A stretch of DNA of 64,000 nucleotides, taken from contig CAYJKH010000002.1 of assembly GCA_964371025.1 (NCBI GenBank), positions 107,515 through 171,514 on the forward strand, given 5' to 3'. Under the pieces are notes generated by a model, which was not told the origin of the DNA, did no database searches, and was given only the letters and a program-made list of their open reading frames with translations. Of the stretch, positions 34,852 through 43,908 are shown piece after piece. The stretch comes from CAYJDP01 sp964371025 (GTDB lineage: Bacteria > Bacillota_I > Bacilli_A > RF39 > UBA660). Position numbers and translations under genes: made by a program. Each line of letters begins with the position of its first letter. Positions within the stretch are counted from its first letter, which is position 1.

Positions 34852-35670
34852 ATGGGGAATTTAACAACAGGTCTTAAAAAGTTTTTAGCTAATAAAAACA
34901 CTGTTACAGTACTAGGAGTAGCAATAGCGATTATAGTTTTATATATTGGATATACAACTACAGTTAATTCTGCTACTAATCCAGTGCCAGTTCCATATGC
35001 CAAGGAAACAATATCAGCAGGAGTTCAAATAACTAGTGATATGGTGGGGATTATGGAAGTGCCAAGTGCAGCTTTAAAAGGAGGAGTATTAACTCAATCA
35101 GGGCAAGTTATCGACAAATATTCAAATGATGATAGTATAATACCTGAAGGAAGTTTATTTTACTCTAGAAGTGTAGTTGAAAAAGATCAATTAAGAGCAA
35201 ATATAATTTTAGATTATCCAGAAGGTGATACACTATATAATTTACCAGTTACAGCAGAATCTACATATGGTAATTCAGTGTTCCCGGGTAATTATATAGA
35301 TATTTGGTTAAAAATTGATAGAATTGTAGAAGAAGGAGATACTACCTCTACTACAGAAGAAATAATGGTTGGTAAGTTATTAGAGAATGTTAAGGTTATA
35401 GCTGTAAAAGATTCAGCTGGTAGTCCAGTATTTGCAAATGTTGATGAGGAAAGAACTCCGGCTATGGTTGTATTCTCAGTACCGGAAGAATATTATGTTT
35501 TACTTAGAAAAGCATCATTCTTAAGAAATTATTCAGCAGAAATAATACCTGTACCAACTAATGAAAGTTTAAAAGAAAATCCAGGAGAAATTACATTGAG
35601 TAACGAAACAATTAAAGAGTGGATTAATAATATTACGTATTTTGATGAATCTATTGATCAAAATCCATAA
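34852..35670 (+). CDS. cpaB: CpaB/RcpC-like pilus assembly protein (SAF domain)
   Basis: A 272-residue membrane-anchored protein of the Flp/Tad pilus periplasmic family. It has a membrane helix at about 20-42, then a SAF domain with VPVPYAKETISAGVQITSDMV and EGSLFYSRSVVEKD, and the downstream RcpC part (GNYIDIWLKI, a VKVIAVKDSAG strand and VVFSVPEEYYVLLRKA). In diderms this protein works with the secretin; here, in a monoderm, it probably stabilises or guides the pilus across the wall. The ATG follows AAAGGAGAG. The CpaF ATPase gene begins about 30 bases on. Confidence 0.85.
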   Translation: MGNLTTGLKKFLANKNTVTVLGVAIAIIVLYIGYTTTVNSATNPVPVPYAKETISAGVQITSDMVGIMEVPSAALKGGVLTQSGQVIDKYSNDDSIIPEGSLFYSRSVVEKDQLRANIILDYPEGDTLYNLPVTAESTYGNSVFPGNYIDIWLKIDRIVEEGDTTSTTEEIMVGKLLENVKVIAVKDSAGSPVFANVDEERTPAMVVFSVPEEYYVLLRKASFLRNYSAEIIPVPTNESLKENPGEITLSNETIKEWINNITYFDESIDQNP

Positions 35671-35700
35671 AAGAATAAGAAGTAAAAGGAGTTGGGTTAA

Positions 35701-36999
35701 GTGAATGAAAATATTTTTGACAAATTAGACTTTGGTCCATTAAAACAACTATTAGATAATGATAATATTACAGATGTTTCATTTGATAATGGTGGACAAA
35801 TATGGATTCGTTCTTTAACTCAAGGATCTCTAAGAGTTGAAGTTCCTGGAGTTAATCCAGAATTTATAGAAAAGTTAGCATTTCAATGTTCTAATGTTAT
35901 GGGAACAACTTTTAATAATGCAAAGCCAATGCTAGATGCTGAATCAGCTGAGCTACGTTTGAATTTCTTACATCAGTCTATTGCTACTAATGGAATAGCT
36001 ATGGTTATTCGTAAAACCCCAGCAAAAATTAGACTTAAAAAAGAAAAATTATTAGAAGATGATTATTTTACACAAGATATTCATGATATTTTAATAAAAT
36101 GTGTTCAAGGACATTGTAATATTATTGTATGTGGAGAAACTGGTTCTGGTAAGACAGAGTTTGTTAAATATTTAGCTAGTCACACAAAACAAGATGAAAA
36201 AATTATTACTGTGGAAGATACCTTAGAGTTAAGACTTGATAGAATTTTCCCACAGAGAGATATTGTTTCTTTAAAAACAAATAATATAGCAAGTTACTCT
36301 GATATATTAGTAGCTTGTATGAGACAAAATCCAAAGTGGATATTATTATCAGAAGTTCGTAGTGCAGAAGCAGTTACTGCTGTTAGAAACTCTATTTCGT
36401 CTGGGCATAATATATTGTCTACAATTCATGCTGATAAAGCATCAGCTATTCCTTATCGTCTATATAGTTTGATGGAAACGGATATTGACGTTGAACAATT
36501 TTTAACTACAATTTATCGTTATGTTCAAATTGGGGTACATATTAAAGCCTATTACTCAAAAGAAAAAGAACGTTTTCATCGTGAAGTAGATGAAGTAGTA
36601 GAGTTTTATGTTGATGAAGATAATAAACCTCAATCAAATATGATATATAATAAACAATTTGGAAAAGCTCCGATATTTAATCAACCAAGTAAGTATTTAC
36701 TAGAGTTCTTAGATAATCAAAATATTGATATTTCAACATTAGTAAAAGATACCAATAAAAAAATAAATGAAGAAGTAGTGTCTACAGTAAGTGGTGAGCC
36801 TGTAGTAAGCAACAATATAGAATTAAAGCCACTTAATCCAACAATTGCTGGACATAAAGTAGGGAATAATAGTGTTCCACAAGGAAATATTGAAGTTACT
36901 CAGCCAACAATAAATGCTAACTCTATGTTAAGTAATCAACCTGTAGTAGTACCACAAGCTACTCAACAAGTTATTCCTAATAGTAGTACGGGGGTGTAG
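35701..36999 (+). CDS. cpaF: CpaF/TadA-type pilus assembly ATPase
   Basis: Hexameric secretion ATPase (GspE/VirB11 superfamily) that drives pilus extension. GTG start at 35701, nine bases after AAAAGGAG. The N-terminal domain (1-120) includes ISDVSF-like ITDVSFDNGGQIWIR. Walker A is CGETGSGKTE near residue 144, an Asp box follows (EDTLELRL), Walker B is WILLSEVRSAEA (Glu present), and the His box is STIHADKA. The first 335 residues match the family. The last ~95 residues are an Asn/Pro/Gln-rich tail not seen in usual CpaF, possibly a docking tail. TadB and TadC follow directly, the standard Tad order. Confidence 0.93.
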   Translation: MNENIFDKLDFGPLKQLLDNDNITDVSFDNGGQIWIRSLTQGSLRVEVPGVNPEFIEKLAFQCSNVMGTTFNNAKPMLDAESAELRLNFLHQSIATNGIAMVIRKTPAKIRLKKEKLLEDDYFTQDIHDILIKCVQGHCNIIVCGETGSGKTEFVKYLASHTKQDEKIITVEDTLELRLDRIFPQRDIVSLKTNNIASYSDILVACMRQNPKWILLSEVRSAEAVTAVRNSISSGHNILSTIHADKASAIPYRLYSLMETDIDVEQFLTTIYRYVQIGVHIKAYYSKEKERFHREVDEVVEFYVDEDNKPQSNMIYNKQFGKAPIFNQPSKYLLEFLDNQNIDISTLVKDTNKKINEEVVSTVSGEPVVSNNIELKPLNPTIAGHKVGNNSVPQGNIEVTQPTINANSMLSNQPVVVPQATQQVIPNSSTGV

Positions 37000-37002
37000 A
37001 TA

Positions 37003-37896
37003 ATGGTATTATTTATATTAGTTATTATAGGTGTTTTCATAATAGCTTATAGAAATTATAAAGGTGAAAATGTTGCAAAATTTATAACTGAAAAAGTCAC
37101 TATTGCTTATGATAGATTTGCACCATATTCATTTAAATTAGTTCGCGAAAAAACAAAAGAGTTAGGTCAAGAATATTCTGCCAGACAATATATAACTCAA
37201 ATTTCAGTTATTTCGATATTTACAGGAGTAGTTACTTATTTATATTTTTATAATATAGTTATTTCTCTTATATATATTGGAGCAGTTATATTATTTTTAC
37301 CTTATTTATCATATTTAAGATGTAAAAGAATATATAGTGAGTTTTTATTTGAACAAGTCCAAATATATACATCAAATGTTTTAATGGAGTTTGCTACAAC
37401 ACAGTCTTTTGTAAAGTCCTTAGAAGGGGTAAGACAATCAGGAGTTTTAGAAGATCCAGTTAAATCAGATGTTGATAAAATGATTGAACTTGCTTATCAA
37501 AATGGTACAATTGATGAAGCTTTAATTTATATGAGTGAAAAGTATCCTTATTATATTGTGAAAAATATGCATCAAATATTTTTACAAATTACAAAAGAAG
37601 GTGCAAGAAATTCTGCTGATTCAATTGATAATATGCAGCTTGATATAGATATGCTAGTTGAAAGTGTGTATAGAGATAGAATTGAAAGATCATCTTTTCA
37701 TAAGGGGTTTTTACAGTTTGGTGTAGGAATATATTTTATGGTTATGTTAGTCCAATATCTTATAGGTAAGGAATCATACTTGGAACTATTAGAGACATGG
37801 TATGTTGCAGTATTACTACATGGTATGATTTTAATTAATAGTTACTTTATTTTAAAAGGTGAAAAATATTATAATGAGAATGTAGGTGCTGAATAA
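37003..37896 (+). CDS. TadB-like pilus inner-membrane platform protein
   Basis: A 297-residue protein with a membrane helix at the N-terminus, two helices near 65-110, a T2SS-F type cytoplasmic helical domain (about 115-235, with MLIELAYQNGTIDEALIY-like signature), and a final pair of helices at 235-290. This is the TadB layout. It forms the membrane platform with TadC above the CpaF ATPase. Its stop overlaps the start of tadC by one base, so translation is coupled. The ATG at 37003 follows a GGGGGTG ribosome site inside the cpaF end. Confidence 0.85.
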   Translation: MVLFILVIIGVFIIAYRNYKGENVAKFITEKVTIAYDRFAPYSFKLVREKTKELGQEYSARQYITQISVISIFTGVVTYLYFYNIVISLIYIGAVILFLPYLSYLRCKRIYSEFLFEQVQIYTSNVLMEFATTQSFVKSLEGVRQSGVLEDPVKSDVDKMIELAYQNGTIDEALIYMSEKYPYYIVKNMHQIFLQITKEGARNSADSIDNMQLDIDMLVESVYRDRIERSSFHKGFLQFGVGIYFMVMLVQYLIGKESYLELLETWYVAVLLHGMILINSYFILKGEKYYNENVGAE

Positions 37897-38678
37897 TGGT
37901 TATATTAATAGTAGGTGCTATTATAGTAGGAATTTTAATATATAATAACACAATTGATAAAAATAAATTTGTAGCAGATAATGAAAAATATTTTGAAATG
38001 ATTAAAGAAGATGATTATGAATTTTTATTATTTGCAAGATACGGTGACGATGTAATACCTAGCATTTTATATAAAAAACGTATATTTAATGCATTTTTAA
38101 TAGGAATAATTTTTATAGTATTATTCTTAGTAGATTTATCTGTATTAAATATAGTATTAGCAATTGGAATTGCAGCACTAGTTTTTAAAATACCATATAT
38201 CCAATTAAAAAGTTATTACAAGGCTCATTTACATGAAATAGATGTAATGTTACCATATTATTTGAAAAGTTTAGAAATATTGGTACAACATTATACAGTA
38301 CCTGTTGCAATAGGTAAATCAATACCTGATGCTCCAGATATTTTTAAACCAGGATTAAAAACAATGGTCGAAAAAATAAATGCTGGAGATTCTAGCATAG
38401 ACCCTTATATGGAATTTGCTAATACATATCCGGTAAGAGATTCAATGAGAATGATGAGATTATTATACCGATTAGGAATAGGATCTCAAGAAAAAAAACA
38501 AGACAGATTAATGATGTTTTCTAGAACTGTATCTTCACTGCAAAATAAAGCAAGAGAAACTAAATATAAAGAAAGATTACATCATATGGAAAGTCAAACT
38601 ATGATTATGTTAGTAGTAGCAGGTGTTGGTTTGATGATAGTAATTTTAATATCAATGCTAAATGTATTTGCAATGTAA
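37896..38678 (+). CDS. TadC-like pilus inner-membrane platform protein
   Basis: A 260-residue partner of TadB. It has an N-terminal helix, a helical pair near 65-100, the T2SS-F domain (LPYYLKSLEILVQHYTVPVAIG, later SMRMMRLLYRLGIG), and a last helix at the C-terminus (MIMLVVAGVGLMIVILISML). The family resemblance to TadC lies mainly in the second domain. Translation starts at the ATG overlapping the tadB stop. A separate promoter and the pilin gene follow. Confidence 0.85.
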   Translation: MVILIVGAIIVGILIYNNTIDKNKFVADNEKYFEMIKEDDYEFLLFARYGDDVIPSILYKKRIFNAFLIGIIFIVLFLVDLSVLNIVLAIGIAALVFKIPYIQLKSYYKAHLHEIDVMLPYYLKSLEILVQHYTVPVAIGKSIPDAPDIFKPGLKTMVEKINAGDSSIDPYMEFANTYPVRDSMRMMRLLYRLGIGSQEKKQDRLMMFSRTVSSLQNKARETKYKERLHHMESQTMIMLVVAGVGLMIVILISMLNVFAM

Positions 38679-38700
38679 GTGTAAAGTATAATTTATTTCA

Positions 38701-38729
38701 TTGTATTAAAAAAAATAAGTTGATATAAT
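38701..38729 (+). promoter_or_regulatory. Internal promoter for the Flp-like pilin gene
   Basis: TTGTAT (38701-38706) and TATAAT (38724-38729) are 17 bases apart; another TATAAT sits at 38735-38740. A dedicated promoter fits the usual need for more pilin than machinery. Confidence 0.6.
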
Positions 38730-38760
38730 TAGATTATAATAAAGAAAGGAAGTGTATTTT

Positions 38761-38943
38761 ATGAAAGCAGCAGCAGGTGAAATGCAATTAACAGTAATTA
38801 CTTTAATCGCACTAGCAGCAGTAGTTGGTCTATTTTGGATTTTATGGCCACAAATTGAAGGAGTTATTAATTCTCAGTGGAGTAGCATTTCAGATACTTC
38901 GGGTGCTGGTGGTAACCAAGCAGTGTCGGGGCAGAATAACTAA
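38761..38943 (+). CDS. Flp-like major pilin candidate
   Basis: A 60-residue protein with a short N-terminal leader (MKAAAGEMQ), one long hydrophobic helix (LTVITLIALAAVVGLFWILW) and a Ser/Gly/Gln-rich tail of about 27 residues, as in Flp/Tad pilins. The GTG in frame at 38752 is not preferred because ATG 38761 has AAAGGAAG at 8 bases. A prepilin-peptidase site could be the Ala-Gly|Glu junction, but the usual Glu at +5 is not there. No prepilin peptidase gene is in this window. A pilin role rests on size, helix and position between TadC and another pseudopilin. Confidence 0.7.
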   Translation: MKAAAGEMQLTVITLIALAAVVGLFWILWPQIEGVINSQWSSISDTSGAGGNQAVSGQNN

Positions 38944-38965
38944 GTAAAAATATAGAGGTGATTAA

Positions 38966-39421
38966 ATGAGAGATGCTTTTGGAGGGTTAGTAAATATACA
39001 ATTAATATTAGTTTTTATTGTTTTAGTTGCTGGATTTTTAGCATTTAACATTAATTACAATAAAGCTTTTAAAGTTAAGAATTATATTATTAAATCAATT
39101 GAAGAGTATAATGGGAATTGTTTTGATGGCGACTCTCAATGTGTTGCACAAATTAATCAATATATGAATGATATTGGTTATAGTGTTCCTCCATTATCTG
39201 AAACAGATTATACTTGTATTGGTGGAGGTAGTAATTCAACACCAGGTGGATTTTGTTATAGAGAAACAATAGTAGATACACATGGAGAAATAGAAGATGA
39301 GCAGTCTGAATCTGTGTATTACTCTGTTCTAACTTCTATGACAATAGATATCCCTTTAATAAATAGAATACTGCCTAGTATTTTTAAAGTTACAGGGGAT
39401 ACTAAAATAATTCAAAAATAA
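38966..39421 (+). CDS. Minor pseudopilin (TadE/TadF-like)
   Basis: A 151-residue protein with FGG at residues 5-7 directly before a hydrophobic helix (about 8-30), and an exterior domain with two Cys pairs (CFDGDSQC; CIGGG...FCY). The GG before the helix could be a peptidase cleavage point, with Gln at +5 in place of Glu. It shares a QL-hydrophobic pattern with the Flp-like pilin upstream. Two cysteine pairs suggest disulfide stabilisation outside the cell. The ATG follows AGAGGTG. Confidence 0.6.
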   Translation: MRDAFGGLVNIQLILVFIVLVAGFLAFNINYNKAFKVKNYIIKSIEEYNGNCFDGDSQCVAQINQYMNDIGYSVPPLSETDYTCIGGGSNSTPGGFCYRETIVDTHGEIEDEQSESVYYSVLTSMTIDIPLINRILPSIFKVTGDTKIIQK

Positions 39422-39433
39422 TGAGGTGAATAT

Positions 39434-40408
39434 ATGAATATTTTAATAGTTAATGAACATATTAATGATTTTAATAATTCAGATATTGATATTATTAAGA
39501 ATTTTAATGGTGTATATAAAGTAGAAGATTTAAGTGGATTATTTCAAAATTTTCATTATAAAAAAATTATAATAGATATAACAGCGATAAGTGATTATAA
39601 AAATATAATCACTTATAAAAATCTAATAAAAAATATTCCGTCTGATAAAATAATCATTTATATATCTCCTAATGAGGATGTTAATTCATCAGTATTCATT
39701 AAGCAATTAATTGAATGTGGTATATATAATTTTACAACCTCAGTTGATGGAATTAAATATTTAGAGCATCATAATAATACGTACGATGAAGTTGTAAACA
39801 TAACTAAGATGGCAAGTAATAGCAGTGTTATGGGTATGGGTAATTTTAATATGAAAATTATTGGTATAAAAAATATTACAGAGGCTGCTGGAGCTACCAC
39901 TTTTTGTTATCTGTTAAAAAAATCAATGGAAAAAAGAGGGTATAAAACATATGCAATAGAGGTAAATAAAAAAGATTTTAATTACTTTAGAAAAGAGAAT
40001 ATGTTTTCTATTACAACGGATACATTATATGATTGTATAAATAAATGTAATGATGCAAAAGTAGTATTTGTTGACTTAAATGATTTAGAAGATACTGCTT
40101 TTTGTGACGATATTTTATATTTACTAGAACCTTCAACTTTAAAACTAAATAAACTATTAAGTACTAAAGTTGATAGTTTAAGTAAATACAAAGAGAATAA
40201 AATAGTTATTAATAAATGTTTTTTATCCAACTCTGATATAGGAGAATTTGAATATGAAGCAAAATTAAAAGTTTATTATAATGTTCCGTCACTTGATGAT
40301 CGTATTGATAATATTGAAATTGATGGATTATTAGTAAAATTAGGTTTTTTACCTAATGATGTTTTACAAAAAAAAGGTAAAGGGTTCTTTGGTTTTTTTA
40401 GTAAATAA
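39434..40408 (+). CDS. CpaE/TadZ-like protein with degenerate P-loop
   Basis: A 324-residue soluble protein with a receiver-like N-terminal half (MNILIVNEHI; strands IIIDIT and IIIYIS) and a MinD/ParA-type second half. In CpaE/TadZ this second half localises the Tad machine. The deviant Walker A that should read KGGxGKTT is here NITEAAGATTF, lacking both lysines, so nucleotide hydrolysis is doubtful. The later VVFVDLNDLED resembles Walker B/switch II. Its place after the pilins matches Tad loci. The gene ends just before a promoter for the VirB2-like gene. Confidence 0.7.
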   Translation: MNILIVNEHINDFNNSDIDIIKNFNGVYKVEDLSGLFQNFHYKKIIIDITAISDYKNIITYKNLIKNIPSDKIIIYISPNEDVNSSVFIKQLIECGIYNFTTSVDGIKYLEHHNNTYDEVVNITKMASNSSVMGMGNFNMKIIGIKNITEAAGATTFCYLLKKSMEKRGYKTYAIEVNKKDFNYFRKENMFSITTDTLYDCINKCNDAKVVFVDLNDLEDTAFCDDILYLLEPSTLKLNKLLSTKVDSLSKYKENKIVINKCFLSNSDIGEFEYEAKLKVYYNVPSLDDRIDNIEIDGLLVKLGFLPNDVLQKKGKGFFGFFSK

Positions 40409-40435
40409 TTGACAAAAGGTTATTATTAATATAAT
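40409..40435 (+). promoter_or_regulatory. Promoter for the VirB2-like gene
   Basis: TTGACA (40409-40414) and TATAAT (40430-40435) with a short 15-base spacer. The start ATG at 40462 has GAGGAGATGAGG. Confidence 0.5.
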
Positions 40436-40461
40436 ATATATGTATAAGAGGAGATGAGGTT

Positions 40462-40773
40462 ATGGATTCATGTGGTGGTTTAGCGCCGTTAGTAAGTATA
40501 ATTAAAAATGGAATATTCCCATTAGTACAAATAGTTATACCAATAATATTATTATTATTAGGGACAATTGATTTAGGAAAAGCAATTATTGCAAATGATG
40601 ATAAAGATGTAAAAGCAGCTCAAGGAAGATTAATTAAAAGAGTAATTTATGCAATTTTAATATTCTTTATTGTTACTATTGTATCTTTAGTAATGGGATT
40701 AGTTGCAGAAGGTTCTAATGATACTGATAATGCTGATGATGATGGTTGGCAAGAATGTTGGACTAGTGTCTAA
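40462..40773 (+). CDS. VirB2/TrbC-like T4SS pilin
   Basis: A 103-residue protein with two membrane helices (about 15-37 and 60-85) joined by a charged cytoplasmic loop, DLGKAIIANDDKDVKAAQGRLIKR, the layout of VirB2/TrbC-family pilins of Gram-positive conjugation systems. Cys residues near the N-terminus and in the acidic tail (WQECW) may pair. No cleavable signal peptide is evident. It has its own promoter and a terminator behind, so it could be expressed at a higher level than the channel genes. The C-terminal half of the next protein is homologous to it. Confidence 0.75.
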   Translation: MDSCGGLAPLVSIIKNGIFPLVQIVIPIILLLLGTIDLGKAIIANDDKDVKAAQGRLIKRVIYAILIFFIVTIVSLVMGLVAEGSNDTDNADDDGWQECWTSV

Positions 40774-40790
40774 CTAATATATTTAAGATT

Positions 40791-40820
40791 AATAGCAAAA
40801 ACTCTTTGCTATTTTTTTTG
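40791..40820 (+). terminator. Terminator between the two VirB2-like genes
   Basis: AATAGCAAA (40791-40799) pairs with TTTGCTATT (40805-40813), followed by Ts. A TATAAT box at 40829-40834 starts the next transcript. Confidence 0.85.
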
Positions 40821-40862
40821 TTATTTGTTATAATTTTACTATATAGGTGTAGAGGTGACATA

Positions 40863-41660
40863 ATGAAAAAAACTTTAAAATGCTTAATATTTGCAATACT
40901 TTTAACTGGTATATTTTCTTTTTCAAGTGTAAAAGCAGCAAATGCTGAAGTTGGTGATTGGGTAAAATGTACTGGAACAGAAAAATTTTTAGAATTTAAT
41001 GCAACTTTAAAAGTGAATAATAATCAGAAAGTTGATATTGAATATACTCTTAAACAAACACATGAAATAACCTGGTTAAACGGGAAAGGGGATCCATTAA
41101 ATGAGCCCTTACAAATTAAAATTAGTGAAAATACTAATTATTTTATTGATGAACTAACAAAAAGTGCTATAATTGGTGGAGTTTTAGTTTGTCCTGATTT
41201 TATTTTTAATTATTCAAAGGATGATAAAAAAATAAGGAATCAAAGTGTTATATATACAACTAGTACCTATGTTGATCCAAAGTTATCTAATAATAAAACA
41301 ATTACAATTAAAACTAAAGTAACAGACGCAAAAAAAGGTAGCGAAGACAAAGGAGAATATATTGGTGTAGCAAATTGTGATGCGATTTTTGGAGATCCAA
41401 ATGATCCTAAGTCATTAAGTGAAATGATTAAAAGAATATTTAATTATATTCAAATAATTGGACCGATATTAGTAGTTTTATTAACTGGGGTAGATTATTT
41501 AAAGGTTGTGTTACTTGGTGATGATGAAAAAAAATCTACTTTAGTGAAAAAACTGGGAATAAGGTTAATATGCATTCTATTATTAATATTTATTCCGTTA
41601 ATAGTAAATGTTTTGTTAGATTTATTTGGAATAACTAGCTGTACAAATATATTTGAATAA
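40863..41660 (+). CDS. Secreted domain fused to a VirB2-like two-helix pilin domain
   Basis: A 265-residue protein. The frame opens at 40806, but ATG 40863 has the ribosome site GAGGTGA and gives a proper signal peptide (CLIFAILLTGIFSFSSVKA). Residues about 25-175 form an extracytoplasmic beta-rich domain with two or three Cys. Residues about 185-265 have a helix, a loop DYLKVVLLGDDEKKSTLVKK and a second helix, aligning with the whole membrane part of the preceding VirB2-like protein. It may be a decorated pilin or a pilus-base component; inference. The VirB6-like gene follows after 15 bases. Confidence 0.7.
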   Translation: MKKTLKCLIFAILLTGIFSFSSVKAANAEVGDWVKCTGTEKFLEFNATLKVNNNQKVDIEYTLKQTHEITWLNGKGDPLNEPLQIKISENTNYFIDELTKSAIIGGVLVCPDFIFNYSKDDKKIRNQSVIYTTSTYVDPKLSNNKTITIKTKVTDAKKGSEDKGEYIGVANCDAIFGDPNDPKSLSEMIKRIFNYIQIIGPILVVLLTGVDYLKVVLLGDDEKKSTLVKKLGIRLICILLLIFIPLIVNVLLDLFGITSCTNIFE

Positions 41661-41675
41661 AAGGAGGATTAATTA

Positions 41676-43577
41676 ATGAATGGTGCCGATACAACGATAA
41701 AAGATACTTTACGAGAAGTTATGATTTCTATTGATATACTTATATATGATTTAGTTTCTTTTTTGTATGACTTGTTTTTTAACCTTGTTAATTTTGAGTT
41801 TATATCAGCTGATACTACAAGAGACTTGTTTTTTAGAATTCAACTTATTTTAGCAATAATAATTATTTTTAAATTATTTATTAATATTTTAAATTCAATA
41901 GTAACTCCTGATAAATTTTCCGATAAAAAATCTGGATTTGGCAACATAATTACTAGAGTTGTTATTTCGTTATTTGTCCTATCTATGATTATTCCTCTTA
42001 ATATACCAGGAGCAGAGGCAGATACTTATGAAGCACAAGTAAATAATAATGGAATATTATTTGGTACATTATTTGAGTTACAAGATAGAATTCTTTATAA
42101 TAACACGATAGGAACTTTAATTTTAGGTAGAAATTATGAATCAGATGATCTTGTACCGGTTGAAGCATATACTGGGGATAACTTTGCAGCAGATATTTTC
42201 AAAGCTTTTTATATCTTTAGGCCAAGTTCTGATCCTGAAGTGGTATATGACAAAAATGATATTTCAACTTTTGAATGTGCCGAAAAAGTTGAGGATGATA
42301 ATACTATATTAAGACTTTATGAATCGGGTTCAATTGAAGCGATGGCTTATAATATTACAGAAACATGTGAAGGGATAGACGAAGGGGATAGTGAAAATAA
42401 ACAAAATGTATATATATATGATTATACACCATTTTGGTCAGGAATAGTCGGAATTGTTATAATATTTATTATGATTGGATATTGCCTTGATATTGTTATT
42501 CGTACTATCAAATTAACAATATTACGTTTGATAGCACCAATTCCAACTATTATGTATATTGATCCTACTACAGGAAGTAAAACATTTAGTACATGGGTTA
42601 ATTCGCTAGTAACAACTTATTTAGACTTATTTTTAAGATTAATTATAATATTTTTAGGATTATTCCTTATTGATGAAGTTATAAACGCAAATGCAAACAA
42701 CTCATTAGGAATTGACGGGTTAATGTTAGATAGTTTTACTTTTATAGCAGTTATAATAGGGATATTTATATTTATGGGGAAAGCTCCTAAATTTATTAGA
42801 GACATTTTAGGTCTTAAAGCTGGTGATTCAAGTGTAACTGGTGCAATCGGTAAAGTGGCGGCATCTGTAGGTAAAAGTCAAGGAAAAGCAGTCCAAGGTG
42901 GAATTGGCGGAATGTATGGATATTTAAGAAATCCACACCATGCAGGACTTAGTTTAAAAGAAAATTTAAGAAATTTAAATCATGCTCGTAGAGAAGGCGC
43001 AATAGCAGGTAAAAATGATAAATCAGGATTTACTTCTATGTTTGCTGGTAAAATGGCTGGTAGAAATCATGCTCAAGTAATTCAAGATGCAAACCCGAAT
43101 GCTAAATATAATAAAATGAATAATGGACAAAAAGAGGAAGTAGCACAATATAAAAATGCGATGGATAACTTAAAAGGACAGCAAAAAGCAAATAGTGCAA
43201 ATATTGATTTTATTGATAACATTAAAAATGGTTCGTCATTTGATGAGAGAGGGTATCTGAATTCAAGAGTTGACTTAAGTAATGAAGAAGTTAAAGTGGC
43301 GCTATTTAATAAAGTTAATGATAGATATAAAGCTTCAATTCCTCCAGGTACTAAACTTGGGATAGCGCAAGAATTAGATATAGAAAATTCTGATTGGCAT
43401 AGGAATATTGATAAATTAACCATTCAAGAACTTTCAAAAGAATATAGTGATAATAATGTTGCATTTACTAAAGAAATTGAGTCTTTAGAAGCATATGCTT
43501 CACTTAATAATTATTCACTACATAAGGGTGAAAAAGTTGTTGAAGATGGTAAAACTACTATAGATAAGTATAAATAA
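41676..43577 (+). CDS. VirB6/TrbL-like T4SS channel protein
   Basis: A 633-residue polytopic membrane protein. About six to seven helices are visible between residues 60 and 365, including a cluster at 255-365 (IVGIVIIFIMIGYCLDIVIR; LDLFLRLIIIFLGLFLIDEV; SFTFIAVIIGIFIFMG). An extracellular Cys-containing loop lies at about 125-250. The last ~250 residues are soluble, Gly/Ala/Lys-rich then helical. This matches the VirB6/TrbL/TraL class that forms the inner-membrane conduit. The ATG follows AAAAGGAGG. The PrgI-like gene follows with a 28-base gap. Confidence 0.82.
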   Translation: MNGADTTIKDTLREVMISIDILIYDLVSFLYDLFFNLVNFEFISADTTRDLFFRIQLILAIIIIFKLFINILNSIVTPDKFSDKKSGFGNIITRVVISLFVLSMIIPLNIPGAEADTYEAQVNNNGILFGTLFELQDRILYNNTIGTLILGRNYESDDLVPVEAYTGDNFAADIFKAFYIFRPSSDPEVVYDKNDISTFECAEKVEDDNTILRLYESGSIEAMAYNITETCEGIDEGDSENKQNVYIYDYTPFWSGIVGIVIIFIMIGYCLDIVIRTIKLTILRLIAPIPTIMYIDPTTGSKTFSTWVNSLVTTYLDLFLRLIIIFLGLFLIDEVINANANNSLGIDGLMLDSFTFIAVIIGIFIFMGKAPKFIRDILGLKAGDSSVTGAIGKVAASVGKSQGKAVQGGIGGMYGYLRNPHHAGLSLKENLRNLNHARREGAIAGKNDKSGFTSMFAGKMAGRNHAQVIQDANPNAKYNKMNNGQKEEVAQYKNAMDNLKGQQKANSANIDFIDNIKNGSSFDERGYLNSRVDLSNEEVKVALFNKVNDRYKASIPPGTKLGIAQELDIENSDWHRNIDKLTIQELSKEYSDNNVAFTKEIESLEAYASLNNYSLHKGEKVVEDGKTTIDKYK

Positions 43578-43605
43578 AGAAAAAGAAAGAATAAAGAGGT
43601 AAAAT

Positions 43606-43908
43606 ATGAATTATTTAATACCAGCAAATATAAAAAAAGGTAAATATATATTAGGTTTATTTAGACCGATAGACTTAATCATATTTGGAACAGGAGTAGT
43701 ACTAACATTAATCTTACTCCTAATTCTTCCATTGACTAATACACTTTTAGCAATTGTTGCTATAACCCCTGCTGCAATAACTGGATTTTTAGTAGTTCCA
43801 ATATTCAATTATCATAATGTATTGTGTTTATTGATTGAAATATATGAGTTTTTTACTAGTCAAAGAACATTTAAGTGGAGAGGTTGGTGTTATAAAAATG
43901 AAAAATAA
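43606..43908 (+). CDS. PrgI/VirB3-like T4SS membrane protein
   Basis: A 100-residue protein with two adjacent membrane helices (about 27-48 and 50-68) and the PrgI-family signature: VPIFNYHN after the second helix and a C-terminal FKWRGWCY. PrgI proteins are the Gram-positive counterpart of VirB3 and associate with the VirB4 ATPase. The ATG follows AAGAGG. The gene end overlaps the next gene start by 11 bases. Confidence 0.88.
   Translation: MNYLIPANIKKGKYILGLFRPIDLIIFGTGVVLTLILLLILPLTNTLLAIVAITPAAITGFLVVPIFNYHNVLCLLIEIYEFFTSQRTFKWRGWCYKNEK

Noticed and set aside
36670..36999. Sortase signal in the CpaF tail (SSTG near the end)
   Set aside because: CpaF is a cytoplasmic ATPase and the tail has no hydrophobic helix after the motif.
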